The translations under genes and the position numbers were made by a program. From the NCBI GenBank assembly GCA_017398355.1, contig JAFQGD010000020.1:1-64000 (forward strand): a stretch of 64,000 bases of DNA, given 5' to 3'. Every line of letters begins with the position of its first letter. Positions within the stretch are counted from its first letter, which is position 1. This document shows, one piece after another, positions 23,907-32,559 of this stretch. The notes below the pieces were generated by a model. The model saw only the letters and a list, made by a program, of their open reading frames with translations, had not been told where the DNA came from and did not search any database. This stretch comes from Akkermansia sp. (GTDB lineage Bacteria > Verrucomicrobiota > Verrucomicrobiia > Verrucomicrobiales > Akkermansiaceae).

Positions 23907-24437
23907 CTAATAATGGCAGGAGCTGCAATTGGTGGGGATGGATTCTTTCCGGTGACAATCCAAACAGGAGTTCATGCTGTGGGGGAGCTGGGCATCCGGG
24001 GTGGGATGGCAGCGGGCGCAATCGAGGCCGGCACGGGTGTGTTGGCCGTGGTGAAAGTGAACATGTGCCGGCAGCGGGGCAGAGCGCACCCAATGGAGGG
24101 GCTCACCTGTGTAGGCGGGGGAATGCGGGTTGGCCGCTGCGTGGAGGGGGGCTAAGCGTGCATCGGCAGATAGCACGTGCTGGTGGCATTGCAGGCATGT
24201 GCTATCCGTGGGCATGCCTGCTCTTGGGGCGGTTTCTGCCCCTTGGTGGCACGCCACACAAGGGATGGCAGTTTTATCTGCTGCTGTGTGGCTGTTGTGG
24301 GTGAAAGGGAGTGGCTGAGTGGGAAGGTGGGGGCGTTCCCGGTAGCCGTAATAGTACACTCCCCCCAGTAGCACTAGGGGGAGTGAGAGAAAGAGCGCAA
24401 TGGTTGCTGCGCGGCTTTTTGTTGCCGTTTCAGGCAT
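23907..24437 (-). CDS. Membrane-anchored pentaheme c-type cytochrome
   Basis: 176 residues. One N-terminal helix (about 11-31) anchors a periplasmic domain with five CxxCH heme sites at residues 60-64, 81-85, 140-144, 158-162 and 171-175, the last ending one residue before the stop. There are several extra His that could be second axial ligands (THNSH, HVHFHH). This resembles the c3/c7-like multiheme electron-transfer family. The gene overlaps the upstream thioredoxin-fold gene by one base and closes a three-gene operon. Its redox partner is not visible here. Confidence 0.9.
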   Translation of the reverse strand: MPETATKSRAATIALFLSLPLVLLGGVYYYGYRERPHLPTQPLPFTHNSHTAADKTAIPCVACHQGAETAPRAGMPTDSTCLQCHQHVLSADARLAPLHAAANPHSPAYTGEPLHWVRSAPLPAHVHFHHGQHTRAGLDCARCHPTPDAQLPHSMNSCLDCHRKESIPTNCSSCHY

Positions 24438-25702
24438 TATTTTTGCTTGATAATCGAAATGCGCCCGTATGAATCACGATTCTGGTTCATATTGAACGTG
24501 ATAAGTAAGCGCGGATTTTTGAGCGGGGCATCCACTTTCAAATCATAGGTATTTTTGTTGTTCTTGATGCCAGTGGAGCCGTCGTGGCGATCTTCTGCCA
24601 CTTTGGTATCGCCGTCGTACAACTCTACGGCTTTAACATAGAGGGCATGGGGGCCTTTCTTGTAGTGGAACACCACGGTGTAGGTGCCGGGACCATCGAT
24701 GGGAAGTCTCCCCTCCAATTCTACGGGTGTTTGGTCCGCCGGTAATACACCGGGTTGCCAGCCATCTTCATAGGTTAGGGTGGCGGCCCATTCTCGCTCT
24801 GCAATGGCAGCGGAGCGCCCCAGAACGGTATCTTTGCCGTATGATTCGAGTTTGCGGGCGTATTCTCTCATGCGCTTAGATGCTTCGGGACCACCGACGC
24901 GGCGCAGGGTACCAATGGCGCATGCGCAGAACACCTGCTTCTGATCGTCCGTGTAAGCGGGGTCAGCCAGCATAGTGTCCAATTCTTTCAGCACTTCAGC
25001 GGGGTCTTCTTTGATTTTCTTTTCAACAAATCCCCACGGGTTGAATGTGACTTGACGAACCACGCCGCTTTCATCGTTGGGGTCGGCTGCGCGCAGCTGC
25101 TTTTCGTAGTTATCCGGGCGGTTGATGTCCTTCAAATTACAAGCTTTGGCAATGAGGCGCGCTTTGTCTACCCCCTTGGCTTCTGCAGCTTGGCGCATGA
25201 GCTCATCCTGTTCGCGCTTAGCTGCCATGCGTTCTTTGATAAGCTTGGCTACCTTGGCAGGTTTTGCCTTGGTCATATAGGTGCCGCAGATGGTAGAGTA
25301 GTGGCGCCCGTTGCGATCAAAGAGAAGAAGTGCAGGGTAATTGTCTGCATTGGGTATTTTGAGGCCTTCCCACTGAGCGTTAAATGCTTTGCGAGCATCG
25401 TCATCAAGCGCTTGCGGCAGGGCATAGGGGATGCGGACTGCCTGCCCGGCAGCTTTGGCAACTTCTTTGTTTTTGTACAGCTTGAGGGCAACTTTTTTGC
25501 CGTAAGTATCCCAGCCGTCGGCATAAGCAAAGAGGATATAGCCATCATCGGTAACTTTGGCTTTGGCTTCCTCCATGCTAATGACTTTGACGGTAGGATT
25601 ATCTGCTGCGGCTTTCGCCTTTTTGGCCTCATTAGCCGTGTATCCTTTGTACAGGGCGCATGCTGCGACGAGAAGGGCTGCAACTATCAGTACTTTTTTC
25701 AT
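24437..25702 (-). CDS. Envelope thioredoxin-fold protein without CxxC
   Basis: 421 residues. The N-terminus has a hydrophobic segment with a possible lipobox VAAC (12-15). Residues about 38-165 follow a thioredoxin-like pattern (ILFAYADGWDTYGKK, then YPALLLFDRNGRH), but where the CxxC should be the sequence is GWDT, so redox activity is unlikely. A helical middle section is followed by a beta-rich C-terminal domain (about 315-420, with GPGTYTVVFHYKKG and PLKNPRLLITFNMN). It lies 34 nt downstream of the transglutaminase-like gene and overlaps the cytochrome gene. Role unknown, probably structural or binding in that operon. Confidence 0.75.
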   Translation of the reverse strand: MKKVLIVAALLVAACALYKGYTANEAKKAKAAADNPTVKVISMEEAKAKVTDDGYILFAYADGWDTYGKKVALKLYKNKEVAKAAGQAVRIPYALPQALDDDARKAFNAQWEGLKIPNADNYPALLLFDRNGRHYSTICGTYMTKAKPAKVAKLIKERMAAKREQDELMRQAAEAKGVDKARLIAKACNLKDINRPDNYEKQLRAADPNDESGVVRQVTFNPWGFVEKKIKEDPAEVLKELDTMLADPAYTDDQKQVFCACAIGTLRRVGGPEASKRMREYARKLESYGKDTVLGRSAAIAEREWAATLTYEDGWQPGVLPADQTPVELEGRLPIDGPGTYTVVFHYKKGPHALYVKAVELYDGDTKVAEDRHDGSTGIKNNKNTYDLKVDAPLKNPRLLITFNMNQNRDSYGRISIIKQK

Positions 25703-25736
25703 TTTCTTGTTGAGTAAAGGTTACACAGGTTATGGC

Positions 25737-28193
25737 TTACGCGGCTTGTTCGCCATACACGTAGATAGCGTTGAGGTGGAAGAAATCCGGGCCTCCGGTA
25801 CGCACGATTCGTACATACTTGGCTCGGGGTTTTTTATCTCCCAGGTCCACTTGGATGACGCGTTGCTTGCAGGGGCCGAGTTCTGCCACATCCTGCCAGT
25901 CATCGTCCTTGCCGGTTTCGGATACCTGCACTTTCATGTTGTGGAGGCGTTGGGTGTTGCCGGAGGTGGCGATGATGACTACACCGGTGACAAATGCTTG
26001 CTTAGGCAGCAGGACGGATACCCAGGGGTTTTCTTCCTTTTTGGTGTGGAAATGACCACCTACCGGTTCCAACAGCCCCCAGTGCCCACAGGCTGTTTCG
26101 TGGGAGGAGGAACTGGTGCGCACCAAGCCTCCTTGTGACATGAGTTTGCCGGGGTAGGGCTTGTGCGGTGGCATTTTGGCCTCCGGTGCGGTAAACTTGG
26201 GGGAAAGTAATTTGCCCAGAGATTGGAAAGTTGTTATGTCTTCCATTTGTTCAGCTGCCGTAATAGCCGGGGCCAGAATCTTATCGCGGTCTTCAGCAGC
26301 CAAACCTTCACCTTTACTGATGCCGCTTACCGTGGCTGCCATGAACTGCTTCTTGATATCATCGGATTGCTTCTCAGCGAGCTTGTTGCCCCAGCTGAGA
26401 ACGATGGGGGGGTAAACCGCTTTGGAAGCAACAGCACCCAGTACATCTGCATAGAAAGCGCAGAGAGCAGCGGGCTCTTTGTTGATTTGGGGTAATAGTT
26501 TTTTCTGCTCGTCGCACATTTTTTCGACATCCCAGCGGGCCGGTCCCATATCTTTGACCTTTTCCCAGAATGCTACACACTCTGTGCGCAGGGCGGCTTC
26601 GTCCATGGCCTTAGCCATGGGGGTGTACGCATACTGCTGGAGAATATCTGCCGCGATTTCAGGCCAATCAGCAGCCATCGCAGAACAGAGGTCGCGGTTG
26701 AATTTCCTCCAAGCTTCGGTATCTGTGGGTGCTTTTGCCTCCAAATAGCGTGCATATTCGCGCCATGCCGGGTAGTTGAGCGGCTGGGCTTTCACTGCGT
26801 TGTCATAGCATTCGCGGGCTTTGGTATCATCACTCTTGGCGTAGATGCCAGCCAGTGCGCGGTATGCATTGGACAGACGCGTGTTTTCTGCTTCTTCATC
26901 AGAGAAAAGCTTGGTGGCCAAGTGCAGGGTGGTGTATCGGTAGTTGCCAACCCATGGGTTCCAGTGTAAACCGCGTTTCCAGTCTACGGAGTAGGAGGGA
27001 ACCCACTTGTCGCCTACGAGTACGACATAGGCGCAGTGGCCGGGCTCACCCATTGTCATCGCGGGTACACCGTTGGCCAAGGCAGAGAATGCGCCAAAGT
27101 GGGAGAGGCTACCGCATACGCCACCCACCTCGTAGGTGAACTTGGCGCGGTTGCGGCCGTAGTGATCATCAAAGGGCTGGTTGTAACCGGGGCCATGGAT
27201 GCTCTGCCCATACAGGTTGTATAGCTTGTAGCCACAGCGCCAGCAACAGCCGGTAAATTGCTCGGCCGGCAGGTGCACGTTGTCCAAGCTCCATTGCAGG
27301 CTTTCTACGCTGCCGAAGTTGTTGTCACCCTTGCAGCCCACCACCATGCGGCGCTGCCAGAAGGGCAGGGTATCAAACACTTTGTTGAGACGGCCGGCTC
27401 GCCAGTTTTTCAGGTAGTAGCCCACGCGATCCAAGGCTTCATTGTGCTGCCAGCCGTACTTTGCGAACTCGAGGGCGGCAGCGGTGGCGATGTCGCGTTC
27501 CATCTGGTTGTAGATGATATCCGGTTGCTTAGCGACAATGTCTGCCAGAATGGCCAGTGCGGTTCCAACTCTTTGCGTGTCGCCCGTCCATACAAATTGC
27601 TCTGCCCAATCCAAATTGTTACCAATTTGTTCCATCAACTTGCCGGCTCCCGGCGCGCTGATGCCCTCCAGGATGGAGTGGGCTTGCATCGCTTCGGCTT
27701 CCAGTTTCTCCAGCTCTGCTTTTTTGTTTTTGAGCTGTACACCCAAGCGAGATTCCGGATTTAAACCGCCGGGATTATCTTTTTCAATCTCAGCAATTTC
27801 GCCTTTGAATCGTTCAATTTTCTTGGCTAGTTCATCCTCACTTTTCTTCAATATTTCTTCGGAACCAATTTCGTATTGCGCCAGCATCCACTGGGCCAAT
27901 AAGAGACGATTTTGGGGTTGAAGGAGGAAGTTTTTGACCGCTTCCGGAGAAGTGCTGCTCAGGCCTTTTAAAATGTCTTGTTCAACCTTGGTTTGCACGG
28001 AATCAGGCTCCGCCCAGTCCATGCCTTTGAGGTTGTTACCAATGTGTGAGCCCGGAACCGGGCGACCTGCTCCCATGCATTCCTGTGCTTTTTGACACAG
28101 GTTTTCGAGGAGCCCCGGATCATATAAATACAGACCACCTGCTGCTATTGCCAACAGTAGGGAGCCATTCAGAATAATGTTGCCTATTTTCAT
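25737..28193 (-). CDS. Large exported transglutaminase-like / discoidin-domain protein
   Basis: 818 residues. An N-terminal helix (about 5-24) is a signal or anchor. A helical and coiled-coil part (about 65-260) is followed by a core at about 285-410 that looks transglutaminase-like, with a Cys-His-Asp order: GGVCGSLSHF (Cys360), GEPGHCAYVV (His386) and SYSVDW (Asp404). A TPR-like section (about 425-480) and a helical part come next. The end (about 695-815) is an F5/8 type C (discoidin) beta-sandwich (NPWVSVLLPKQAFVTGVVI, RAKYVRIVRTGG), which in other proteins binds sugars. Cross-linking, protease or peptidoglycan-related activity is possible; the substrate is unknown. First gene of the operon with the thioredoxin-fold and cytochrome genes. 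Confidence 0.78.
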   Translation of the reverse strand: MKIGNIILNGSLLLAIAAGGLYLYDPGLLENLCQKAQECMGAGRPVPGSHIGNNLKGMDWAEPDSVQTKVEQDILKGLSSTSPEAVKNFLLQPQNRLLLAQWMLAQYEIGSEEILKKSEDELAKKIERFKGEIAEIEKDNPGGLNPESRLGVQLKNKKAELEKLEAEAMQAHSILEGISAPGAGKLMEQIGNNLDWAEQFVWTGDTQRVGTALAILADIVAKQPDIIYNQMERDIATAAALEFAKYGWQHNEALDRVGYYLKNWRAGRLNKVFDTLPFWQRRMVVGCKGDNNFGSVESLQWSLDNVHLPAEQFTGCCWRCGYKLYNLYGQSIHGPGYNQPFDDHYGRNRAKFTYEVGGVCGSLSHFGAFSALANGVPAMTMGEPGHCAYVVLVGDKWVPSYSVDWKRGLHWNPWVGNYRYTTLHLATKLFSDEEAENTRLSNAYRALAGIYAKSDDTKARECYDNAVKAQPLNYPAWREYARYLEAKAPTDTEAWRKFNRDLCSAMAADWPEIAADILQQYAYTPMAKAMDEAALRTECVAFWEKVKDMGPARWDVEKMCDEQKKLLPQINKEPAALCAFYADVLGAVASKAVYPPIVLSWGNKLAEKQSDDIKKQFMAATVSGISKGEGLAAEDRDKILAPAITAAEQMEDITTFQSLGKLLSPKFTAPEAKMPPHKPYPGKLMSQGGLVRTSSSSHETACGHWGLLEPVGGHFHTKKEENPWVSVLLPKQAFVTGVVIIATSGNTQRLHNMKVQVSETGKDDDWQDVAELGPCKQRVIQVDLGDKKPRAKYVRIVRTGGPDFFHLNAIYVYGEQAA

Positions 28194-28210
28194 AAGAAAT
28201 GGATTGTCTA

Positions 28211-28239
28211 ATTCTATTTTTTGGCTCTTGAATGGTCAA
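28211..28239 (-). promoter_or_regulatory. Promoter of the transglutaminase-like operon
   Basis: Minus strand: TTGACC (28234-28239), 17 bp, TAGAAT (28211-28216). The ATG at 28193 gives a leader of about 12 nt. Confidence 0.7.
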
Positions 28240-28273
28240 GCCCAAAGTGTAGTTTTTTGATGTTTGATAATGC

Positions 28274-28310
28274 AAAACGCGCAACAACAGGGGGAATCCT
28301 GTGTTGCGCG
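28274..28310 (-). terminator. Terminator of tRNA-Cys
   Basis: Stem formed by CGCGCAACAACAGG (28278-28291) and CCTGTGTTGCGCG (28298-28310), one bulge, followed on the minus strand by TTTT (28277-28274). Confidence 0.8.
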
Positions 28311-28333
28311 CTTTGGTGTCTGTTCTTAGAGAG

Positions 28334-28407
28334 AGGCGGGAGTGGGATTTGAACCCACGAATGTCGGTTTTGCAAACCGATGCCTTAGGCCACTTGGCTA
28401 TCCCGCC
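28334..28407 (-). tRNA. tRNA-Cys (anticodon GCA)
   Basis: Acceptor GGCGGGA/TCCCGCC, anticodon stem TCGGT/ACCGA with loop TTGCAAA (anticodon GCA), T arm GTGGG-TTCAAAT-CCCAC. No encoded CCA. Confidence 0.95.
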
Positions 28408-28426
28408 GATGCGTGGTTGCGGGCGC

Positions 28427-28455
28427 AGTTTAGCAAAGCTGCGCCATTAGGTCAA
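28427..28455 (-). promoter_or_regulatory. tRNA-Cys promoter
   Basis: Minus strand: TTGACC (28450-28455), 17 bp, TAAACT (28427-28432), 19 nt before the mature 5' end. Confidence 0.75.
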
Positions 28456-28463
28456 GAGAAAAG

Positions 28464-29771
28464 ATGAAAGCAGACGCAAAAAGATGGAAAAAAGCAGGGA
28501 AAAAGGTGATTTTTTCTTTCTGTTTGTTATCGAACGAGCAGGGGGGGGCGAAGGGTCTTGATGACATGATGCCGGAAGAAGAACAGAAGAAAAATAGGGG
28601 GTGGTGGAGATGGGTAGAATGGGGGTGGATGTATATGGGGACCTTGGCTGCAATGGGGTTGCTTGTGGGGGTATTGGGTATGGGGGTGTACCATTTGATG
28701 GAGGGGAAACGGGAGGAACTGCTGGGCTACCGATGTTTTTCCGGTATGTACAATAGCGCGCGGGCAGAGGAGCCGCTGGGGCTGGGGGAGATGCCCGCAG
28801 CAGTGGCAGATGTATTGGGGGCTCATTTGCGCTTTGAGTATGATGATGCCGGGCATTTGCAGAGATTGGTACATTTAGATCGGGATGGGAAGCTGAGTAC
28901 AATGCCCGGGAGCAAAGTGGCGGAGCAGAGATTGGAGTACGATGACGCGGGGCGCATTGTGAGCAAACGCAATTTTGATGCACATGGGAAGGCTGCTCCG
29001 GATGCTTCGGGGGTGGCTGAACGGCGCTATACATACAATCCGCAAGGCCTATTGGTGGAAACACGGTTATATGATGCCGCCGGCAACAATGTTGCCCCAC
29101 GCATGCCGGGATTTGCGCGCGAACGTATTAGCTACGATGAGCAGAAACGCCCGGTGCGGATTGAATATTTGGATGGGCAGGGGAATCCTATGGTAAATGC
29201 GCGGGGGGAGAGTAGGGTGGAGTTTGTTTATAATGACGCGCATGGGGAGGTCGTTCGTACGAATTATGTGAATGATTTGCCACGGGAGAACCGTGCCGGA
29301 GTAGCCATTGAGAAGAAAAGCACTGTGCATGGGGGCGCAACACAGCGCACTGTTTGGTATAATGCAGACTCCAAACCTGTGGAGAATCCCCAAGTGGGCG
29401 CGTTGGCAGTGCAGCGGGATGTGATTCAGAATGGGCGCTATGAGCGCTACCGCCGGTGTGGAGAAAACGGGGTGATGCGGGGGCGCGGGCGTGTGTGTGC
29501 GGAGCACTTGGTGCGCACAACGATGGGTGGGTTGCCGGAGTGGGAGTGCTACAATGCTGATGATGGTATGCCCTGTATGAATGATGCTGTGGGCTATGCG
29601 GAGCGCGTATGTGAGTATTCTCCCGACGGGCGGCTGGAGCGAGAGTTGTTCTGGGATGCGCAGGGTAACCCTACTTTTTGCTATGAGCAGCGCCATAGTC
29701 GTGAGGGGGACAGCCGCCATGTGTTGCGGCTCAATACGGATGGTTCAACTGAGCTGCGCCGTGTGCATTAG
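28464..29771 (+). CDS. Membrane-anchored YD/Rhs-like repeat protein
   Basis: 435 residues from the first ATG. One membrane helix lies at about 57-78 (MYMGTLAAMGLLVGVLGMGVY), then come irregular repeats of about 22-30 residues of the Rhs/YD type: FEYDDAGHLQRLVHLDRDGK, LEYDDAGRIVSKRNFDAHGK, YTYNPQGLLVETRLYDAAGN, ISYDEQKRPVRIEYLDGQGN, and again near the end CEYSPDGRLERELFWDAQGN. Unlike real Rhs toxins it is short, has no core protease motif and no toxin tail. An internal Met pair (28566/28569) is an alternative start that removes a basic N-terminus. Its stop overlaps the rnz stop by 4 nt on the opposite strand. Function unknown. Confidence 0.72.
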   Translation: MKADAKRWKKAGKKVIFSFCLLSNEQGGAKGLDDMMPEEEQKKNRGWWRWVEWGWMYMGTLAAMGLLVGVLGMGVYHLMEGKREELLGYRCFSGMYNSARAEEPLGLGEMPAAVADVLGAHLRFEYDDAGHLQRLVHLDRDGKLSTMPGSKVAEQRLEYDDAGRIVSKRNFDAHGKAAPDASGVAERRYTYNPQGLLVETRLYDAAGNNVAPRMPGFARERISYDEQKRPVRIEYLDGQGNPMVNARGESRVEFVYNDAHGEVVRTNYVNDLPRENRAGVAIEKKSTVHGGATQRTVWYNADSKPVENPQVGALAVQRDVIQNGRYERYRRCGENGVMRGRGRVCAEHLVRTTMGGLPEWECYNADDGMPCMNDAVGYAERVCEYSPDGRLERELFWDAQGNPTFCYEQRHSREGDSRHVLRLNTDGSTELRRVH

Positions 29772-30694
29772 GCTTGCGGAGCGTCATCATCAAAGACTAA
29801 GGATTTGCTCCAGCCATCGCGCGGTGTATGTGTGTTGGGGAAAATGGCGCGCGCTTTATCCCGGAATGCTTTGGGATTGGGCAGGGAGGGGCTGTAGTGT
29901 GTGAGCCAAAGTTCGCGCACGCCCCCGGCATCGGCCGCCATGCGGGCGGCTTCGGAAAAGAGCATGTGTTTGTTTTCCTTAGCTTTGGGTAGCATTTCAT
30001 CCTCACCGTACATACCTTCGCAAATAAATAGGTCGGAATGCGCAGCTGCGGCCACGATGGCCGATGTGGGGCGTGAATCCGTGCAGTAGGTGAGTTTAAG
30101 TCCACGACGCGGCGGCCCCAGCACCATTTCCGGGGTGTAGGTGCGCGGACCGTCTTCTATAGTTTCTCCTTTTTGAAGGCGGCTCCAATATGCCAGAGGT
30201 ATGTTTTGTTCCTTGGCGCGAGCCGCATCGAACTTGCCTGCGCGTGGTAGGGTGAAGCTGTAGCCATAACAGGGTACCCCATGGTATACGGAAAATGCAT
30301 GGATATCACAATCCAGAAAGAACATGGTTTCTTCCTCTGTCTCAAGCTCGCTGACGCGTATCTCAAACGGGAGGTTGGGGGCAATGGTGCGTAGGGCGTT
30401 TACGGCGCGTTCCGTCCCCCTCGGGCCGATGATGGATAAATCTTCTGTGCGCCCCATGTTGCCCATAGTCAGGAGGAGGCCGGGCAGGCCGCTGATGTGG
30501 TCTGCATGTAGGTGGGTGATGAGGATTTTATCAATCGGTTTCAGGCTGAGACCTGCACGCTGGGCTGCAATCTGAGTGCCTTCTCCGCAATCTATCAACA
30601 CGGCGTGCCCGCTGTAGCGCACCATGAGTGAGGTGAGCCACCTATTCATCAGCGGTTGGGTGCCGCCGGTTCCCAGCAAGCAGATATCCAGCAC
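29768..30694 (-). CDS. rnz: Ribonuclease Z
   Basis: Metallo-beta-lactamase-fold endonuclease that trims tRNA 3' ends; none of the tRNAs here encodes CCA, so 3' processing by RNase Z fits. 308 residues with the zinc motif THLHADH (about 60-66), the early LGTGG, YCTDSRP, the ECEG-type turn CEGMYG, and the final LTHYSP histidine motif. It starts with GTG at 30694 (VLDICLLGTGG). It converges with the YD-repeat gene, overlapping by 4 nt. Confidence 0.94.
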   Translation of the reverse strand: MLDICLLGTGGTQPLMNRWLTSLMVRYSGHAVLIDCGEGTQIAAQRAGLSLKPIDKILITHLHADHISGLPGLLLTMGNMGRTEDLSIIGPRGTERAVNALRTIAPNLPFEIRVSELETEEETMFFLDCDIHAFSVYHGVPCYGYSFTLPRAGKFDAARAKEQNIPLAYWSRLQKGETIEDGPRTYTPEMVLGPPRRGLKLTYCTDSRPTSAIVAAAAHSDLFICEGMYGEDEMLPKAKENKHMLFSEAARMAADAGGVRELWLTHYSPSLPNPKAFRDKARAIFPNTHTPRDGWSKSLVFDDDAPQA

Positions 30695-30796
30695 GCCGAG
30701 AGTGTCTCACAGTAGACCCCGATTTGTCAAGACGCAATTTGTAGCACTCCGTGTGTGGTGGGGATTTTGTTTATGAGTATCTTTTCCTGTTTTTTC

Positions 30797-30825
30797 TTGC
30801 AATGGGGCGGAGAAAAGGCTAGTGT
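30797..30825 (+). promoter_or_regulatory. Promoter of RmlD-like gene, leaderless start
   Basis: TTGCAA (30797-30802), 17 bp, TAGTGT (30820-30825), then 7 nt to the ATG at 30833. Confidence 0.6.
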
Positions 30826-30832
30826 GGGTGGC

Positions 30833-31729
30833 ATGAAGATGCTGGTATTCGGGGGGAGTGGGCGCACCGGGCAGGTGCTGGTGCGTGTGGCGCAGCAGGA
30901 AGGGTGGCAGGTGGGTGCCCCTACGCATGCTGAGTGTGATTTGGCAGATGCCCGGGCGGTGTCGGATAGGGTGCTGGCAAGTGATGCGGAGTTGGTGGTG
31001 AATGCAGCTGCTATAAGCGGTTTGGAGGCGTGTTTGGATGACCCTTTGCAGGCTCATTTGGTGAATGCTGTGGCTCCTGCTGCTATGGCGCTGGCTTGCC
31101 GGCACACAGGTGCTAAGTTTATTCATTTGTCAACGGATTATGTGCTGGATGGCCGCCGCGCCGGCAAGAAAAATGAGGCCATGAAATGCAAGCCCGTGAG
31201 TGTGTATGGTGAGAGCAAGCGGGAAGGGGAATTGCAGGTGCTCGAGGCTCTCCCGGAAGCTCTTATTGCCCGCGTATCATGGATATGTGGCAACCCCAGA
31301 AAGCCAGCATTTGTGGAGCAAATGCTGGCGCGAGCCTTAGCTGGGCAAGCTTTGGCTGCCATTGCGGATAAAGAATCCATGCCCACGGATGCGGAGGATA
31401 TTGCCCGTGCGGTGTTGGCTCTGTCCACCGGCGCGGAGCATGGGGTGGTACATGTGTGTGCCGGTGGCTCGCCGGTGAGTTGGCATGAATGCGCTGCACT
31501 GGCGTTGCAAATGGCTGTTGAGGCCGGGTATCTGCCAGTTGTGCCTCAGGTCGCCATGCAAAAACGGGGGGATGTATCCTTCTTTCGTGAGGAGAGACCC
31601 CGCTATACCGCCATGGATAATGGCAAATTGCTTGCGCTGGGAATCCCCATGCCGGATGCCGTGGAGACGATTAGGCGCGTCACTCTACGCTACTTGGAGG
31701 CTCGCTCAGCGGCAGCGCCTCTTACTTGA
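30833..31729 (+). CDS. RmlD-family NAD(P)-dependent sugar-nucleotide reductase
   Basis: 298-residue short-chain dehydrogenase of the extended type. It has the cofactor loop GGSGRTGQ, NAAAISGLEACLDDP (conserved in RmlD-like proteins), STDYVLDG, and the catalytic YxxxK in SVYGESKREGE. This fits dTDP-4-dehydrorhamnose reductase or a relative. No rmlA, rmlB or rmlC lies nearby, so the exact substrate cannot be named. The start at 30833 is supported by the promoter spacing. Converges with pgsA, overlapping by 8 nt. Confidence 0.82.
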   Translation: MKMLVFGGSGRTGQVLVRVAQQEGWQVGAPTHAECDLADARAVSDRVLASDAELVVNAAAISGLEACLDDPLQAHLVNAVAPAAMALACRHTGAKFIHLSTDYVLDGRRAGKKNEAMKCKPVSVYGESKREGELQVLEALPEALIARVSWICGNPRKPAFVEQMLARALAGQALAAIADKESMPTDAEDIARAVLALSTGAEHGVVHVCAGGSPVSWHECAALALQMAVEAGYLPVVPQVAMQKRGDVSFFREERPRYTAMDNGKLLALGIPMPDAVETIRRVTLRYLEARSAAAPLT

Positions 31730-32363
31730 GGAGAAAATGCCGCCCTTGGATGCAGTAGTTCATGCCGCTCCACAGAGTGAGAATGACGCTACCCCACATA
31801 AGCGTCTCCCGAAAATACGCAGCAATAGTGCCCACGGAGAGGCTGTGCAGAGGCTCAAAAAGATTGGGCCCATAGGCGAGGTACACGAGGCAGGCGATGC
31901 AGTATGCCAGCTGGATGCCGGTTTTCCATTTGCCACACCAATCTGCCGCGATGACAAAGTTTTGAGTGGCTGCTACTTGGCGCAGCCCGGTAACCAGAAA
32001 TTCGCGGAAAAGGATGACGATTGTTACCCAGAAAGGACACATCCCCACATAGGTAAGGTAGACAAAGGCCGAACAAACAAGAATCTTATCTGCCAGCGGG
32101 TCAATAAGTTTGCCGAAATTGGTGACTAAATTGAGCTTACGTGCCAAATACCCGTCCAAAAAATCACTGATGGCACCCACAACAAAGGCCCACAAAGCAA
32201 TACACCCGGCGATGGAAATGGGAATGAAGTAGCCTTGGGTTGGGAGAGAATCGATGCTGCTTTCTCCATGAATGGGGGTAATATCACCGATTGCCAGAAC
32301 AATAGTGAAAACCAGAACGAGCAGAATGCGCACCAGTGTAATGGAATTGGGCAGGTTCAACAT
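31722..32363 (-). CDS. pgsA: CDP-diacylglycerol-glycerol-3-phosphate 3-phosphatidyltransferase
   Basis: Inner-membrane enzyme making phosphatidylglycerophosphate. 213 residues, several membrane helices, N-terminal LNLPNSITLVRI and the CDP-alcohol phosphotransferase signature D-x3-DG-x2-AR-x8-G-x3-D-x3-D at about 66-94 (SDFLDGYLARK, then GKLIDPLADK), with all Asp intact. A loop with a polar insertion (about 30-45) follows helix 1. Phosphatidylglycerol made via this enzyme is also the donor for Lgt, encoded further on. Confidence 0.93.
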   Translation of the reverse strand: MLNLPNSITLVRILLVLVFTIVLAIGDITPIHGESSIDSLPTQGYFIPISIAGCIALWAFVVGAISDFLDGYLARKLNLVTNFGKLIDPLADKILVCSAFVYLTYVGMCPFWVTIVILFREFLVTGLRQVAATQNFVIAADWCGKWKTGIQLAYCIACLVYLAYGPNLFEPLHSLSVGTIAAYFRETLMWGSVILTLWSGMNYCIQGRHFLLK

Positions 32364-32378
32364 GGTATTGCTACATTA

Positions 32379-32408
32379 TTTATAGCACCCCGGAGCGGCC
32401 TTTTGCAA
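32379..32408 (-). promoter_or_regulatory. pgsA promoter
   Basis: Minus strand: TTGCAA (32403-32408), 18 bp, TATAAA (32379-32384), 15 nt before the ATG. Confidence 0.6.
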
Positions 32409-32524
32409 GCGAAAAGACCGCTTTAATGCCACGCCGGGTGGAAAAAATAGCCTGTTGTCACAGAAAATGGTAGGATGTAGCATGACATCTGCCCCGGATG
32501 AATCATTTGTGACAGATTCTTGAC

Positions 32525-32552
32525 TTGAAAGCGCGCAATCTTTTGCTATACT
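32525..32552 (+). promoter_or_regulatory. Promoter of paralogue C - metF operon, leaderless start
   Basis: TTGAAA (32525-32530), 16 bp, TATACT (32547-32552). The ATG at 32560 is 7 nt past the -10 box, which is the usual transcription start distance. Confidence 0.72.
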
Positions 32553-32559
32553 GCATGCC

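Noticed and set aside
28447-29100. 217-codon Pro/Ser/His-rich frame opposite the YD-repeat gene
   Set aside because: Antisense shadow; composition is that of reversed Gly/Asp-rich coding DNA.
28464-29771. Polymorphic Rhs toxin with immunity gene
   Set aside because: No core cleavage motif, no toxin domain and no small downstream gene; the next gene is convergent rnz.
30833-31729. HldD (ADP-heptose epimerase) to complete the heptose pathway
   Set aside because: Motifs and short length fit RmlD-type reductases; HldD-specific sequence is not seen and it is not in the LPS operon.
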